From Planctomycetota bacterium (GTDB taxonomy: Bacteria > Planctomycetota > Planctomycetia > Gemmatales > Gemmataceae), in NCBI GenBank assembly GCA_003669555.1, contig QWOS01000089.1, forward strand, positions 1-62,258: a stretch of 62,258 bases of DNA, in the 5' to 3' direction. Positions 25,345-35,287 of this stretch are shown here, piece after piece. Position 1 is the stretch's first letter, and each line of letters begins with the position of its first letter. The notes beneath the pieces were generated by a model, which was not told the origin of the DNA, made no database searches, and saw only the letters and a list, made by a program, of their open reading frames with translations. A program made the position numbers and the translations under genes.

Positions 25345-26448
25345 CTATTTGGCCGGTTTCTTCCCCTTCACCCGCAAATTATCCACCAGTTTGCGCATGT
25401 TCTGCACGGCCTCCCCGTTTTCCGGCAGCGGCTTGTTCCCCAGTTTGTTCAAGAGTTGGTCCCACACCACATTCAGCTCGCCCTGCATGTCGCCGGTTTC
25501 GGCGGTTATGGCAATGACGGTATCCTGTTCCGGCAGCACCACACAAAACTGGCCATCCTTGCCATCCCCGCGGAAGGCACCATGCCGACAGCGCCAGAAC
25601 TGGTACCCATAGCCCTGATCCCAATCACTCTTTGGATTGCTACCGTTGGAGGTTTGCCTGCTGGTGGCCTGGGTGACCCAGGCCGAGGTCAGCAATTGCC
25701 GGCCCTGCCACTGGCCTTTTTGCAGATACAGTTGACCAAATTTGGCAATATCCTCCGTGCGGACAAACAGGCCGTAGCCACCAAGGGAGATTCCCTGGGG
25801 GCTGGTATCCCAGCGCGGTTTTTCAATCCCCAGAGGCTCAAACAGGCGGGGCTTCAGGTAGTCGAACACCGTTTGGCCGGTGACCTTCTGCACAATGGCT
25901 GACTGCATGTAGGTGGCGGGTGTGTTGTATTTGAAATGGGTTCCCGGCTTGTGCGGCACCGGATGCGCCAGGAACAGTTTCACCCAGTCACCATCGGGTG
26001 CCATTTTTGGCTCGGTCTCATGACCGGTGGACATGCACAACAGATCGCGAACCCGCATCTCCCGGAGATTTTTGGAAGGCTGGGCGGGAGCCTGCTCCGG
26101 GAAGAATTTCAGCACTTCGTCATCAAGGCCCAGTTTTCCCTCGGCAATAGCCAAGCCAACTGCGGTGGAGCAGAAGCTTTTGCTCAGCGACCAGAGCACA
26201 TGCCGGGTCTCTGGCGATTGCGGCTGCCACCACGCCTCGGCGATCACCTTGCCATGACGCACCACCACCACGCTGTGCATGGTGGTGACCTTCTGGTCGA
26301 GTGCCGCGATAAACGCACCTATCGCCTGGGAACTAATCCCCTGCGATTCAGGTGTTGCCCGCGGCAAGGCCTTGGCATCCTGGCCGTGGGCAGATCGCAG
26401 GGAAAAAGTCAGCACTGCCACCATCAGAAAACCGGAAACCGCTCGCAT
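25345..26448 (-). CDS. exported beta-lactamase/class C-like serine hydrolase
   Basis: 367 residues with a signal peptide (FLMVAVLTFSLRSAHG). Serine beta-lactamase/DD-peptidase fold: SxxK in LWSLSKSFCST (about 92), a YxN-like KYNTPATYMQS (about 172), and the third-motif region HGAFRGDGKDGQF. Such proteins in planctomycetes are commonly esterases or peptidases rather than resistance enzymes. First gene of a pair with the PVC haem protein 13 bases downstream. Confidence 0.9.
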   Translation of the reverse strand: MRAVSGFLMVAVLTFSLRSAHGQDAKALPRATPESQGISSQAIGAFIAALDQKVTTMHSVVVVRHGKVIAEAWWQPQSPETRHVLWSLSKSFCSTAVGLAIAEGKLGLDDEVLKFFPEQAPAQPSKNLREMRVRDLLCMSTGHETEPKMAPDGDWVKLFLAHPVPHKPGTHFKYNTPATYMQSAIVQKVTGQTVFDYLKPRLFEPLGIEKPRWDTSPQGISLGGYGLFVRTEDIAKFGQLYLQKGQWQGRQLLTSAWVTQATSRQTSNGSNPKSDWDQGYGYQFWRCRHGAFRGDGKDGQFCVVLPEQDTVIAITAETGDMQGELNVVWDQLLNKLGNKPLPENGEAVQNMRKLVDNLRVKGKKPAK

Positions 26449-26573
26449 GGAACACCTCGCTTTGTCCCGAGCATACCCGGGCAGGCAAGGAGATTCAAAT
26501 AGTTACCTTGGCAGAAAGGTTCATCCGCCCCCAAACCGGGTCGCAGGAATCAGGATGGCGGCAGTGAACTGGC

Positions 26574-27662
26574 CTATTTCACTTCGGCCAGCAGCTCGGC
26601 AACGGCCTTGTCCAGCTCCTCGTCACGCACATTCTTGTAACGGATCACACCCTTGCTATCCAGCACCAGGATGGTGGGGAAGAAACGCACATTCCATTTT
26701 TTGACCAGGCTGTCATCGCCCGGGCCGGCGTGCCAATGCACCCAGGGCATCGGTTCCTTTTTCAGGAAAGTCTTGACGATGTCGGGGGTTTCGTCAGCAC
26801 TGATGGAAATAAGAGTGAAAGGCTTAGCCTTGTACTTCTCGACCATTTTGCGCTCGTGCGGAATCATCGCCCGACACGGCCCGCACCAGGTGGCCCAGAT
26901 ATCCAGCACAATCACCTGACCCTTGTGATCGCTCAGTTTCACCGCTTTGCCATCGAGATCCCTGGCGATGGCCTCGGGGGCCTTTTTGCCAACCGCCAGG
27001 CTGGAAAGTGATTCAGCCTGAGGGCCCAGGGGCCGGTCATCCAGGTCTTTTTCGCTGGCATAGTCTTTCACAACCCGCGCGAATGCACTGGCAGCCTTCA
27101 CCAGAGCCTCTTTGCGCGTGGCATCAGGCACCTCGGGGCTTTCGGCCTGATCCTGATAGGCCATGGCCAGGCACAAGGCAGCCTGTCCGCGCACACCCGG
27201 GTTTTTGGATTCCTTTTCAATCCGGTCCAGCAAGGCAAGACCATCCTCCACCTGACCACCGGCCAGCATCTGGCAGAAGATCCCCAGACGGGAATTGTCG
27301 CCGTGGTGCTTCAACAGCAGATCCACGGCCTGGTTGCGTGTCTTGGTGTCCTCCATCTGGATGGAGAGACCGATCACGCCCAGAAAGCATTCAAAAGCAA
27401 CGGTATCGCCCGGTTTTTCCTGAGCCAGATTGATCAGCTTGCCAGTGAATGGCCCCATCATTTCGGCGACAATCTTCTTGGCATCTTCGGGCTTTTTGGC
27501 GGTTTTTAGTGCGGGAAGCAGTTTTTCCATCTGCAATTTCTGCAGATCCTGGAACACCGCCGACATCGCCTTCGCCCGCACGGGGTCCAGATCGGGCGGG
27601 GCGGCCGCCGGCTTGTCTTGCGCCAGGGCCAGCAAGGCCGTCAGGACCAGGTTCGCAAACAT
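26574..27662 (-). CDS. exported TlpA-like thioredoxin-domain protein
   Basis: 362 residues. Signal peptide (MFANLVLTALLALAQ), a helical region with TPR-like spacing (about 30-215), then a TlpA/ResA thioredoxin domain (220-362) with the redox motif WATWCGPCRAMIPHE. Such domains reduce disulfides, for example in apocytochromes, outside the cytoplasmic membrane. GGAGG 6 bases before the ATG supports the start. 125 bases separate it from the serine hydrolase gene downstream. Confidence 0.9.
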   Translation of the reverse strand: MFANLVLTALLALAQDKPAAAPPDLDPVRAKAMSAVFQDLQKLQMEKLLPALKTAKKPEDAKKIVAEMMGPFTGKLINLAQEKPGDTVAFECFLGVIGLSIQMEDTKTRNQAVDLLLKHHGDNSRLGIFCQMLAGGQVEDGLALLDRIEKESKNPGVRGQAALCLAMAYQDQAESPEVPDATRKEALVKAASAFARVVKDYASEKDLDDRPLGPQAESLSSLAVGKKAPEAIARDLDGKAVKLSDHKGQVIVLDIWATWCGPCRAMIPHERKMVEKYKAKPFTLISISADETPDIVKTFLKKEPMPWVHWHAGPGDDSLVKKWNVRFFPTILVLDSKGVIRYKNVRDEELDKAVAELLAEVK

Positions 27663-27800
27663 CAGACACCTCCGTGAATAACCAGGGGCACAGGTTGGGA
27701 AACTCCAGGAATTATGCCCGCAAGAGGATAAGGCAGGAGCTGTTGCGGCGCCAGATGAAGCCGTAAGCCCGCCACACCCGCCGCGGCCCAGAGCCTGGCA

Positions 27801-28586
27801 TCAGGCTACCGCCGCCTGCAGGATGGGCAGGAATTTTTTGGCGTCGAGGCTGGCGCCACCAACCAGGCCACCATCCACATCGGGCTGTGACAGGATTTCA
27901 CGCGCGTTGTCAGCGGTCAGGCTGCCACCGTACTGGATGAGCATGCTGTCGGCGGCGGCCCTGCCAAAATGCCGGGCCAGTTCGGTGCGGATGAAAGCAT
28001 GGGCCTCCTGGGCCTGGCCGGGGCTGGCGTTAACGCCGGTGCCAATAGCCCAAACCGGCTCATAGGCGATCACCAGCCTGGCAAGGGCCCCACCGTCCAG
28101 GCCACCCAGGGCACCAACAATCTGCCGGTCCAGCACTGCGAAAGTTTGCTCGGCCTGGCGCTCGGCCAGGGTTTCACCCAGGCACAGGATCACTTCCAGC
28201 CCGGCGGCCTGGGCAGCCAGCAGTTTGGCTTTGATCTGGGCATCGGTCTCGCCCATTTTGTGGCGACGCTCGGAATGGCCAAGGATCACCAGGCCGCAGC
28301 CCAGCTCCTTCAGCATGGGCGCCGCCACCTCGCCGGTGAAGGCCCCGGGTTTTTCGTGGTAACAGTTCTGCGCGCCCAGTTCCACGCCCGTCCCCTTCAC
28401 CACCGTGCCCACGGGAATGAGGTAAGGGAAGGGTGGGCATACGGCAGTGCGCAACTTGCCGGAAGCCAGCCCTGCGCTGATCGCGGCATCCGCCTTGCAG
28501 CCCGTCACCAAAGCATGCGCCAAGGCCATTCCACTGGCCAGGTCGGTGTTCATCTTCCAGTTGCCCGCCACGAATTTTCCACGCAT
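27801..28586 (-). CDS. tpiA: triosephosphate isomerase
   Basis: Interconverts dihydroxyacetone phosphate and glyceraldehyde 3-phosphate. 261 residues, normal. KFVAGNWKMN at the start carries the substrate Asn/Lys; VILGHSERR the catalytic His; VIAYEPVWAIGTG the catalytic Glu; GGLVGGASLDA the phosphate loop. AGGAG precedes the ATG. It follows the DAHP synthase gene by 45 bases on the same strand. Confidence 0.97.
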   Translation of the reverse strand: MRGKFVAGNWKMNTDLASGMALAHALVTGCKADAAISAGLASGKLRTAVCPPFPYLIPVGTVVKGTGVELGAQNCYHEKPGAFTGEVAAPMLKELGCGLVILGHSERRHKMGETDAQIKAKLLAAQAAGLEVILCLGETLAERQAEQTFAVLDRQIVGALGGLDGGALARLVIAYEPVWAIGTGVNASPGQAQEAHAFIRTELARHFGRAAADSMLIQYGGSLTADNAREILSQPDVDGGLVGGASLDAKKFLPILQAAVA

Positions 28587-28631
28587 CGCCTACTCCTGTC
28601 GAAAAAAGGTTCGTAACCGTTTGGCCTGATG

Positions 28632-29681
28632 TCAGACCGCAGGGGTGTTATCGAAGCTGCGGCCCATCAGTGTGGCCAGGTCGCGGAGCTGTTTCATCAG
28701 CGCGGCGAACTGGGGTGGCCGCAATGCCTGGGGGCCATCAGAAAACGCCTTCTCGGGAGCGCAATGCACTTCTACATGCACCCCGTCAGCGCCTGCGGCG
28801 AGGGCTGCACGCGACATGGCCGGAATGAGATCGGGCCTGCCGGTGGCATGACTGGGATCAGCGATAATGGGAAGATGACTTTGGCCCTGCACATTGGGGA
28901 TGGCTGCCAGGTCGATCATGTTGCGGGTGCTGTCCTCAAAAGTGCGCACGCCGCGTTCGCACAGTACCACATTGAGGTTACCCTCGCTCAGGACATATTC
29001 TGCCGAGAGGAGCAGGTCTTTGACCGTGGCCGCCATGCCGCGTTTCAGCAGCACAGGCTTGCGACACATGCCCACCTCGCGCAGCAGATCGAAATTCTGC
29101 ATGTTGCGGGCGCCGATCTGGAACATGTCGGTATAACGCTCCACCAGGGCCACCTGACGGGGATCCATCACCTCGGTCACCACCGGCATACCCAGCGAAT
29201 GCCCCACATCGCGCAGGATACGCAGGCCAGGCTCGCCCATTCCCTGGAAGCTATAAGGGCTGGTGCGCGGCTTGAAGGCCCCGCCACGGAGGATGTTGGC
29301 CCCCGATTCATGCACCGTTTTGGCGATCTCGGTGAGGATCTCTTCGCCTTCGACAGCGCAAGGACCAGCGATCATGGCCAGATGACCGCCGCCGATGCGC
29401 ACCACCGGCCCATAGTCACCGGCTTTGACTTCGACGATCTTGTCAGCGGGGTGCATCTGCCGACTTGCCAGCTTGAAAGGCTTGAGGATGGGCAGCACCT
29501 TCTCCACGCCCGGCATGGCCTCCAGCGGCTGCGATTGCAGCTTCTCCTCATCGCCAATGACGCCGAAGATGGTCCGCTCCTCACCGTCGATGCGATGGGC
29601 GCGCAGACCCAGGTCCTTGATACAGCCGAGGATATCATCGATCTGCTGTGGTGTGGCTTTCGGCTGCAAGACAATAATCAT
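28632..29681 (-). CDS. aroF: 3-deoxy-7-phosphoheptulonate (DAHP) synthase
   Basis: First step of the shikimate pathway: PEP plus erythrose 4-phosphate. 349 residues from the ATG at 29681, where [13 protein letters not shown] matches the start of the family; the ATG at 29708 adds nine unlikely residues. It has an N-terminal ferredoxin-like regulatory domain (1-70, as in Thermotoga-type enzymes) and an AroAI-beta barrel (about 95-340) with [23 protein letters not shown] and [10 protein letters not shown]. Lies 64 bases downstream of pheA, so synthesis of phenylalanine may be co-regulated from both ends. The gene symbol is by family (aroF/aroG). Confidence 0.94.
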   Translation of the reverse strand: MIIVLQPKATPQQIDDILGCIKDLGLRAHRIDGEERTIFGVIGDEEKLQSQPLEAMPGVEKVLPILKPFKLASRQMHPADKIVEVKAGDYGPVVRIGGGHLAMIAGPCAVEGEEILTEIAKTVHESGANILRGGAFKPRTSPYSFQGMGEPGLRILRDVGHSLGMPVVTEVMDPRQVALVERYTDMFQIGARNMQNFDLLREVGMCRKPVLLKRGMAATVKDLLLSAEYVLSEGNLNVVLCERGVRTFEDSTRNMIDLAAIPNVQGQSHLPIIADPSHATGRPDLIPAMSRAALAAGADGVHVEVHCAPEKAFSDGPQALRPPQFAALMKQLRDLATLMGRSFDNTPAV

Positions 29682-29745
29682 GGGTGCTTCCAGAAAAGGC
29701 CCGCACAAAGGCGGGCGGGGTGAATCGGAAATGGATCGGAGAGAA

Positions 29746-30915
29746 TCATGCCGGCAGGGGCGAAACCGGATACGAACCGAGTATCCGCATTTCTTTGCAG
29801 GTATCGTTGAGTGACTTCAGGGCCTTGCCAACCTTGGCATCTTCCTGATGCCCCTCGATATCGGCGAAAAACAGGTATTCGAGCTTTTCCGTGCGGCCTG
29901 CCCGCGCCGGAAACGATTCGATCCAGGTGAGATTGATCTTGGCAGCCTTAAAGATTTCCAGAGCGTTGACCAGCGCCCCCGGCGTGTTGGAGACCTTGAA
30001 GAACACGCTGGTTTTGTCATGGCCCGTGCGGGTGCAATTGTGGCGACCGATGACGGCAAACCGTGTTTCATTGTCGGGATAGTCTTCAATATCGGAGAAG
30101 AGCAGCCGTAACCCGTGCCGTGTGGCCGCCTGCCTGCTGGCCACCGCAGCCGCCCCGGGCTCGCGCTGGGCCAGTTCAGCAGCCGTGGCAGTGCTGGAAA
30201 CCTCGACCTGCTTCGCATGCGGCACATTCTTGCTGATCCAGTTACGGCACTGCGACAACGCCTGGGGCTTGCTGTAGATGCGGCGAATTTCTTGCTGCTC
30301 GCACATGGCCATCAGGTGGTGATGCACCTGCAGGCGCACTTCGCTGCAAATGTTCAGATGCGGCATGGAGATGAACATGTCGAGCGTGTCGGCAACGCGA
30401 CCGTCGGTGGAGTTCTCCACCGGAGCCACGCCGAAATCACAATGGCCGCGATTCACTTCCTCAAAAACGGTGGCGATGCTGCCCACCCCCACCAAATCGA
30501 CAGCCTGGCCGAAGCGCTCGATGGCGGCCAGGTGGCTGAAGGAAAACTCCGGCCCGAGGTAAGCCACCTTGAGCACCTTCTGCAGGGCCCGGGAGCCTGA
30601 CATGATCTCGCGAAAGATGGCGCGGACAGTGGTGTTGTCGAGCGGGCCACCCGTCTGTTGATGCAGATCGAGCACCTGCTTCAGCACCTGCTCCTCACGG
30701 GCTGGTGAAAAGACATCCTCGCCCGATTCCGTCTTCAGTCGGCCAATCTCCCCGGCATGGGAGGCCCGCTCGTTGATCAGCTTGATAATCTGCTGATCGA
30801 GCTTGTCGATTTTGTCGCGGATCCCCTTGAGCTGGGTCTGCGATTTGGCTGGTGGCACGGCAAGCCCCGGGGCAGCAGCCAGGGCTTTGGCGACAGGTTC
30901 AATTTTCTTCGCCAT
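29746..30915 (-). CDS. pheA: bifunctional chorismate mutase/prephenate dehydratase
   Basis: 389 residues. Chorismate mutase helices (about 25-115, [30 protein letters not shown]), prephenate dehydratase (120-295, [39 protein letters not shown], and the catalytic-type ETRFAVIGR), then an ACT regulatory domain (300-385, [21 protein letters not shown]). The usual ESRP motif of the Phe-binding ACT domain reads ESFP here, which may alter feedback inhibition. An extra 20-residue N-terminal stretch ([17 protein letters not shown]) precedes the mutase. Confidence 0.95.
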   Translation of the reverse strand: MAKKIEPVAKALAAAPGLAVPPAKSQTQLKGIRDKIDKLDQQIIKLINERASHAGEIGRLKTESGEDVFSPAREEQVLKQVLDLHQQTGGPLDNTTVRAIFREIMSGSRALQKVLKVAYLGPEFSFSHLAAIERFGQAVDLVGVGSIATVFEEVNRGHCDFGVAPVENSTDGRVADTLDMFISMPHLNICSEVRLQVHHHLMAMCEQQEIRRIYSKPQALSQCRNWISKNVPHAKQVEVSSTATAAELAQREPGAAAVASRQAATRHGLRLLFSDIEDYPDNETRFAVIGRHNCTRTGHDKTSVFFKVSNTPGALVNALEIFKAAKINLTWIESFPARAGRTEKLEYLFFADIEGHQEDAKVGKALKSLNDTCKEMRILGSYPVSPLPA

Positions 30916-31135
30916 GGTATGGGCCAGCCTGATTTCGTCAGCAGTTCGGGATGCCGCTTGAATACGGCACGAACAACAACGAATTAGGCTTATTTTATAG
31001 GGGCAAACGGCCTTGCCGTCAAACCCGGAGCCAAAGCAACCCTCTGGTAAGACATTGTATTACAATCATCGCTTGAGAACCATCACCTGCGTCGGTACTC
31101 TGAATGGTGCTTCAGGCAACACAGGGAGACTGGCT

Positions 31136-32053
31136 ATGCTGCTCTGCACTTGCTTGCTGTTGGTACCCGGGCAAACCGCCGAAATCCAGCAAGCCATTGA
31201 CCTCCGCTTGCAAATTGAAAAGATAGTGCAAGGATTTGCTGGCAAGGCATGGATAGCCGCCCGCAATCTCGGCACAGGGAAATCATTTAGCCTCAATTCA
31301 TCCGAAAGAGTGCGCACGGCTAGCACAATCAAGCTACCCATTTTGGTGGCCCTCCATGCCGAAGTCCAAGCAGGCAGACTACGCTGGGAAGACTGCCTGA
31401 CTCTCGCCAAAAAACACCGGGCCCAGGGAGCCGGTGTGCTGATGGAGCTGGAGGACGGCCATTCCCTCACCCTCCGCGAGGCCTCCAGACTGATGGTGGT
31501 GGTGAGCGACAACTCGGCAACCAATCTGGTGCTGGAAAAAATAGGCATCGACACCGTCAATACCTGGATGGACAGGTTCAACCTGCCAAAAACCCGCGCC
31601 CTGGCCTGGATTGGCGGCGGCGCCATCAGCAGGGCGCGGGACGAACCGTGGAACAAGAGGGCTGATGGCAGCACCCACGGTATTGGCGTCACCACACCGG
31701 CAGAGATGGTGGACCTGCTGGACCGGCTCAACCGGGGCCAGATCATCAGCCCCGAAGATTCTGCCCAAATCCTCGCCCTGCTGGGCCGACAGCAATACAA
31801 GGACGGTATCGGCCGCAATCTTCGCGGTGCCAGGGTGGCCAACAAACCGGGTGCCCTTGACCGTCTGCGTAGCGATGTGGGCATCATCACGGTGGGCAAG
31901 GAAAAGTTTGCCCTGGCGATCACCCTCGACGATATGCCTGCGCCCCCTGACTGGTCCACCGACAACCCAGGCCTGAAGCTACTGTCAACACTTTCCGAAA
32001 TCCTGATTACTGGCTTGCAGTCCCTCACCGAACCCGGCAAACCCAAGCCATGA
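31136..32053 (+). CDS. exported class A beta-lactamase-like serine hydrolase
   Basis: 305 residues from the ATG at 31136 (AGGGAGA 8 bases upstream). Signal peptide MLLCTCLLLVPGQTA. Class A landmarks: S-x-x-K in TASTIKLPIL (about 66), SDN in VVVSDNSATN (about 123) and a KPG variant of the KTG motif in VANKPGALDR. The Glu166-equivalent of true class A enzymes is not obvious, so beta-lactam hydrolysis is doubtful; a DD-peptidase or esterase role is equally possible. Convergent with the large membrane protein gene. Confidence 0.85.
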   Translation: MLLCTCLLLVPGQTAEIQQAIDLRLQIEKIVQGFAGKAWIAARNLGTGKSFSLNSSERVRTASTIKLPILVALHAEVQAGRLRWEDCLTLAKKHRAQGAGVLMELEDGHSLTLREASRLMVVVSDNSATNLVLEKIGIDTVNTWMDRFNLPKTRALAWIGGGAISRARDEPWNKRADGSTHGIGVTTPAEMVDLLDRLNRGQIISPEDSAQILALLGRQQYKDGIGRNLRGARVANKPGALDRLRSDVGIITVGKEKFALAITLDDMPAPPDWSTDNPGLKLLSTLSEILITGLQSLTEPGKPKP

Positions 32054-32177
32054 TCCGCCCAGATCCCGGCCGCTTCCTCACCTATGACCCTTTGGCCAGG
32101 TTACATCCGGCCTGCCGCCGCCTTGCAACGCGATCCCCGGCAAGGCCCTGGACGGGACCGGGCGGCTAAAATCCCTC

Positions 32178-35138
32178 TCAGCGGAACGACTGGGACGAAC
32201 CAAGCAAGGTACATTCCCGTAGCCATAGCCCCAGGTGCGAGCAACTGTGGAGGCGGCTTTGGTCCAACAGCCCATCCAGTTGCGTCCTGGCTCTGGCCGG
32301 ATTGCTCTCTTGCAACAACAGGTGGAATTCAAGCCCGCGCAGATCCAAGGAAAACCGCTCCAGCTTCTCGGTGTCAGCAACCATCCCGGCCAGCTCCTCC
32401 TGATCAATTGCCCCGGCCAAAGCGCCAAGCTGGCAAGTACCTGTCATGGGAACTCCCAGCCATAACCCCAGCTGGCGCGGCCCCAGAGAACGCATCAGCC
32501 TGAAGTTTCTCCTTTTTTCATCATCGAATCGCTGCGCCAGATCCTCCAGGGTTTGAGCCGCCTCATGCACCCGGCCATGAGCCGCCTTGGCCAGAATGGA
32601 GAACCAAGCCCCGCCCGGGATCATCATCACGCCACTACCGGTCTCGAGATTGATGGGCCCCAGATAGCCGTCCAGATCCGCAGCGCGGGTGCCATCCACC
32701 AGCTCCAGCAAGGTGTCGGTACGGCCCAGCAAGGCAAGAAGCTCCAGCTCCATCCGCGCACCTGCCGGGGTGAGCAGGGTCTCTGGGCAATTTTCCAGAT
32801 GGCTCAGGGCGGTCTCACCCAGCCCGGCATCCAGAGCCGATTGAGCCTGGGCCACCGGGTTATCAACCAACTGTCTTGTCTGCAAAGCGTGTACGGCACC
32901 TCGCTCAGCCACTTGTTCCCGCACCTGACGCAACAGTTCCAGATCCGCAGGGACCATGGCTTTGCCGCCAGTCCATGAATCTTGCGAGTCAGACGCGGTA
33001 GTCTTATCAAGAAAGTGCAACGCTGCATCCAGAAACCCCAGTTGCAGGAATTGCCTGGCCAATTCTGCTGCTGCTTCGCGATTCCCCAGATTGGCCGATA
33101 ATCGCAAACAACGGGTCGACTGGGCATGACGCACGGTGGAGATAAGACGCAAGCCTTCGGAATGGCGCGAATACAGCCGGGTCATTCCCAGAAGTCGCGA
33201 CGCAGTCCCCAACCGGAACAACAGATCAGCTTTCGCCCCTTTGGCGTCCGGGTCGGCCAAGGCCGACCAACCCGCCCTGGCCGCCATCACCAGCGCAGCC
33301 GCCCCGTCACCGGGTTCGGCGGCCACCAGCCAGGCCGGTTCCGTTTCAAAACCCCGAGCCAGGGAGATAGCTGGCAAAAATGAGGTTCCTCCCCAACCCG
33401 TGAGCAAATCCCCCACTGGCAGGGCCACCAACGCGGCTGACTGGGTGGCGACACACCGCCGGTCATATCGCGCCCCGTTAGCTATTTGATGGGCAAGGTA
33501 CCAATTCAGCCAACCTTCCAGCTCCAAGGCATGCAATCCTGTCTTATGATTCAGCGGGATGAACAGGTCCAGACGGGGCGCGCGCCCAACCCGCGCCTTG
33601 TCGCGCGCAGGCGCTTCAACCAGAGGAATATTCCCCGCCATACCCAGCAGCCGCATCCCCCCGGCGGCTGATCCTGCGGAACCCGCGGGCGCCTGTACCG
33701 CATTTTTCAGTAATGCCAACCGTGTTGCCGCATCGGGATGCGAGACTGCCAGCGCCTGGGCCGTGGGGTGCTCAGAGCCTGCCAAAGAGCGGAGGCGTGA
33801 TTCCCAGATCAGGCGATTTTCGCCATACCATTCCAGATCAGGACCAATCGCCTCAATCGGGCCCAGGCCCTCCATGCACCAAGCCGGGCCCAGATTGGGG
33901 TCAATCACCAGCCAGTCATCGGGCGGGATTTCCGTGCTATTTGCCATGGCGGCTGCCAGCCGCCAGGCGGGATTCTCCACGGAGGCCAGGATCTGTGTCT
34001 CCGTGGTGCCCAACCGGGTCAGTTGAAACCAGCAGCGCTCCCCAATCACCAGCAGCAGCAGGCACCACCCAGCCAGACTTCCCCACCATAACCAACCAAA
34101 AGCCCGTGGAGCCTGCGGCTGCGCGACATTCTGGAAGGTCCCGGGACTCAGGGTGATCAGCCATGCGGCAAACAAGATCCAGGGGGCGGCGGGTGGCGCC
34201 AAAAATCCCCATAGGATGGCAAACAGCCAAACCAGCAGGTGTGCCACAACATGACTGGAGAGAAAGGCCCCCCCCAGGGCAACTATCAGAAAAAGGCTGA
34301 CCGCGCCGAGATGGAATATCGCTACCCAGCCGCCACCGGCTATGGCCCTCTCCCAACCCAGCCAGGGTTGCAGGCCAGCCTCCCAGGCCACGCCTGTGAA
34401 CACCAGATCGGGTCGGCATTCCCAGGGAAGGTGCCAGACAATGGATCGGTAGCAGGTGCTCAGCAAAGTGCCAACCCCGCCCAGGCCAATCACCGCCACA
34501 ACCATCAACCGCCCCGGCATTTTGTGCAATCGCCCATTCCGGATCCATTGGCTTAGGCAAAACAGGACAGAAATGGGCCAGTAACGGTCCAGCAGCGGGC
34601 TAGCCACCAGCAGCACTATTCCAGCCCAACGCGCCAGGTTCCCACCCGTCAGCGACAACAGGTATTGGCTTAGCAAAAGTACCAGGGTAACAGGTACTAT
34701 TTCCGCCCCCCAGGAAAACGCCAGCACAAGCACAGCCAGCCAAGGCAGGGGGATTGGCGAAACAGAACCCATACAGGCCCGACGCACGGTCAGCAGGATG
34801 ATTGGAAACAGCAGGCAGCGGAGAGCCCGAATGATGATGGGGTGGCCAGGCACCCCCTGGAGCCACCCAAGGACCAACTCGGTGAGCACACCGGGAGGGC
34901 AGTACTCGCCTGGCAAGGCCAGCGAAGAGAAAGGGTGATCGGGAGTGGGAAAACCAGTGGTTTTGGCAAGGTGCCAGTAGGCCGAAGCCCTTTCCAGCAG
35001 CCATCCATCCCATGGCCCCAACCCCGCCGCCACACCCGCAATATACATTACCAGGATAGCAATTAAAGGAAAGCACCACCGGCACCAGCCAGGGTCCAGG
35101 CAACGCAACCACCGAATCGGAACTGATCCGCCCTGCAT
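32178..35138 (-). CDS. large GT-C-like membrane protein with soluble C-terminal half
   Basis: 986 residues from the ATG at 35138 (AAGGGA 8 bases upstream; the ATG at 35183 is an alternative). About ten membrane helices occupy the first 400 residues. The segment ASAYWHLAKTTGFPTPDHPFSS, soon after the first helix, resembles the WHLxxG...PxxDxFS motif of GT-C-type lipid-sugar transferases in other bacteria. The remaining roughly 580 residues are soluble with alpha-helical repeats of TPR character. No close family is recognised, so the glycosyltransferase idea is an inference from topology and that motif. Confidence 0.75.
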   Translation of the reverse strand: MQGGSVPIRWLRCLDPGWCRWCFPLIAILVMYIAGVAAGLGPWDGWLLERASAYWHLAKTTGFPTPDHPFSSLALPGEYCPPGVLTELVLGWLQGVPGHPIIIRALRCLLFPIILLTVRRACMGSVSPIPLPWLAVLVLAFSWGAEIVPVTLVLLLSQYLLSLTGGNLARWAGIVLLVASPLLDRYWPISVLFCLSQWIRNGRLHKMPGRLMVVAVIGLGGVGTLLSTCYRSIVWHLPWECRPDLVFTGVAWEAGLQPWLGWERAIAGGGWVAIFHLGAVSLFLIVALGGAFLSSHVVAHLLVWLFAILWGFLAPPAAPWILFAAWLITLSPGTFQNVAQPQAPRAFGWLWWGSLAGWCLLLLVIGERCWFQLTRLGTTETQILASVENPAWRLAAAMANSTEIPPDDWLVIDPNLGPAWCMEGLGPIEAIGPDLEWYGENRLIWESRLRSLAGSEHPTAQALAVSHPDAATRLALLKNAVQAPAGSAGSAAGGMRLLGMAGNIPLVEAPARDKARVGRAPRLDLFIPLNHKTGLHALELEGWLNWYLAHQIANGARYDRRCVATQSAALVALPVGDLLTGWGGTSFLPAISLARGFETEPAWLVAAEPGDGAAALVMAARAGWSALADPDAKGAKADLLFRLGTASRLLGMTRLYSRHSEGLRLISTVRHAQSTRCLRLSANLGNREAAAELARQFLQLGFLDAALHFLDKTTASDSQDSWTGGKAMVPADLELLRQVREQVAERGAVHALQTRQLVDNPVAQAQSALDAGLGETALSHLENCPETLLTPAGARMELELLALLGRTDTLLELVDGTRAADLDGYLGPINLETGSGVMMIPGGAWFSILAKAAHGRVHEAAQTLEDLAQRFDDEKRRNFRLMRSLGPRQLGLWLGVPMTGTCQLGALAGAIDQEELAGMVADTEKLERFSLDLRGLEFHLLLQESNPARARTQLDGLLDQSRLHSCSHLGLWLRECTLLGSSQSFR

Positions 35139-35287
35139 CAGATAATTCCCTTCAACCGGCACCACAAACATATCCAGCACCATCCCGGGTCACGGAGTCT
35201 GGACCCGCGATGACACGGGGACATGCTGTCATTGTTTCAGATCAGGGCAGGTTGAGCTACCAAGGCTGGAAAACCAGGCTATTGTGG

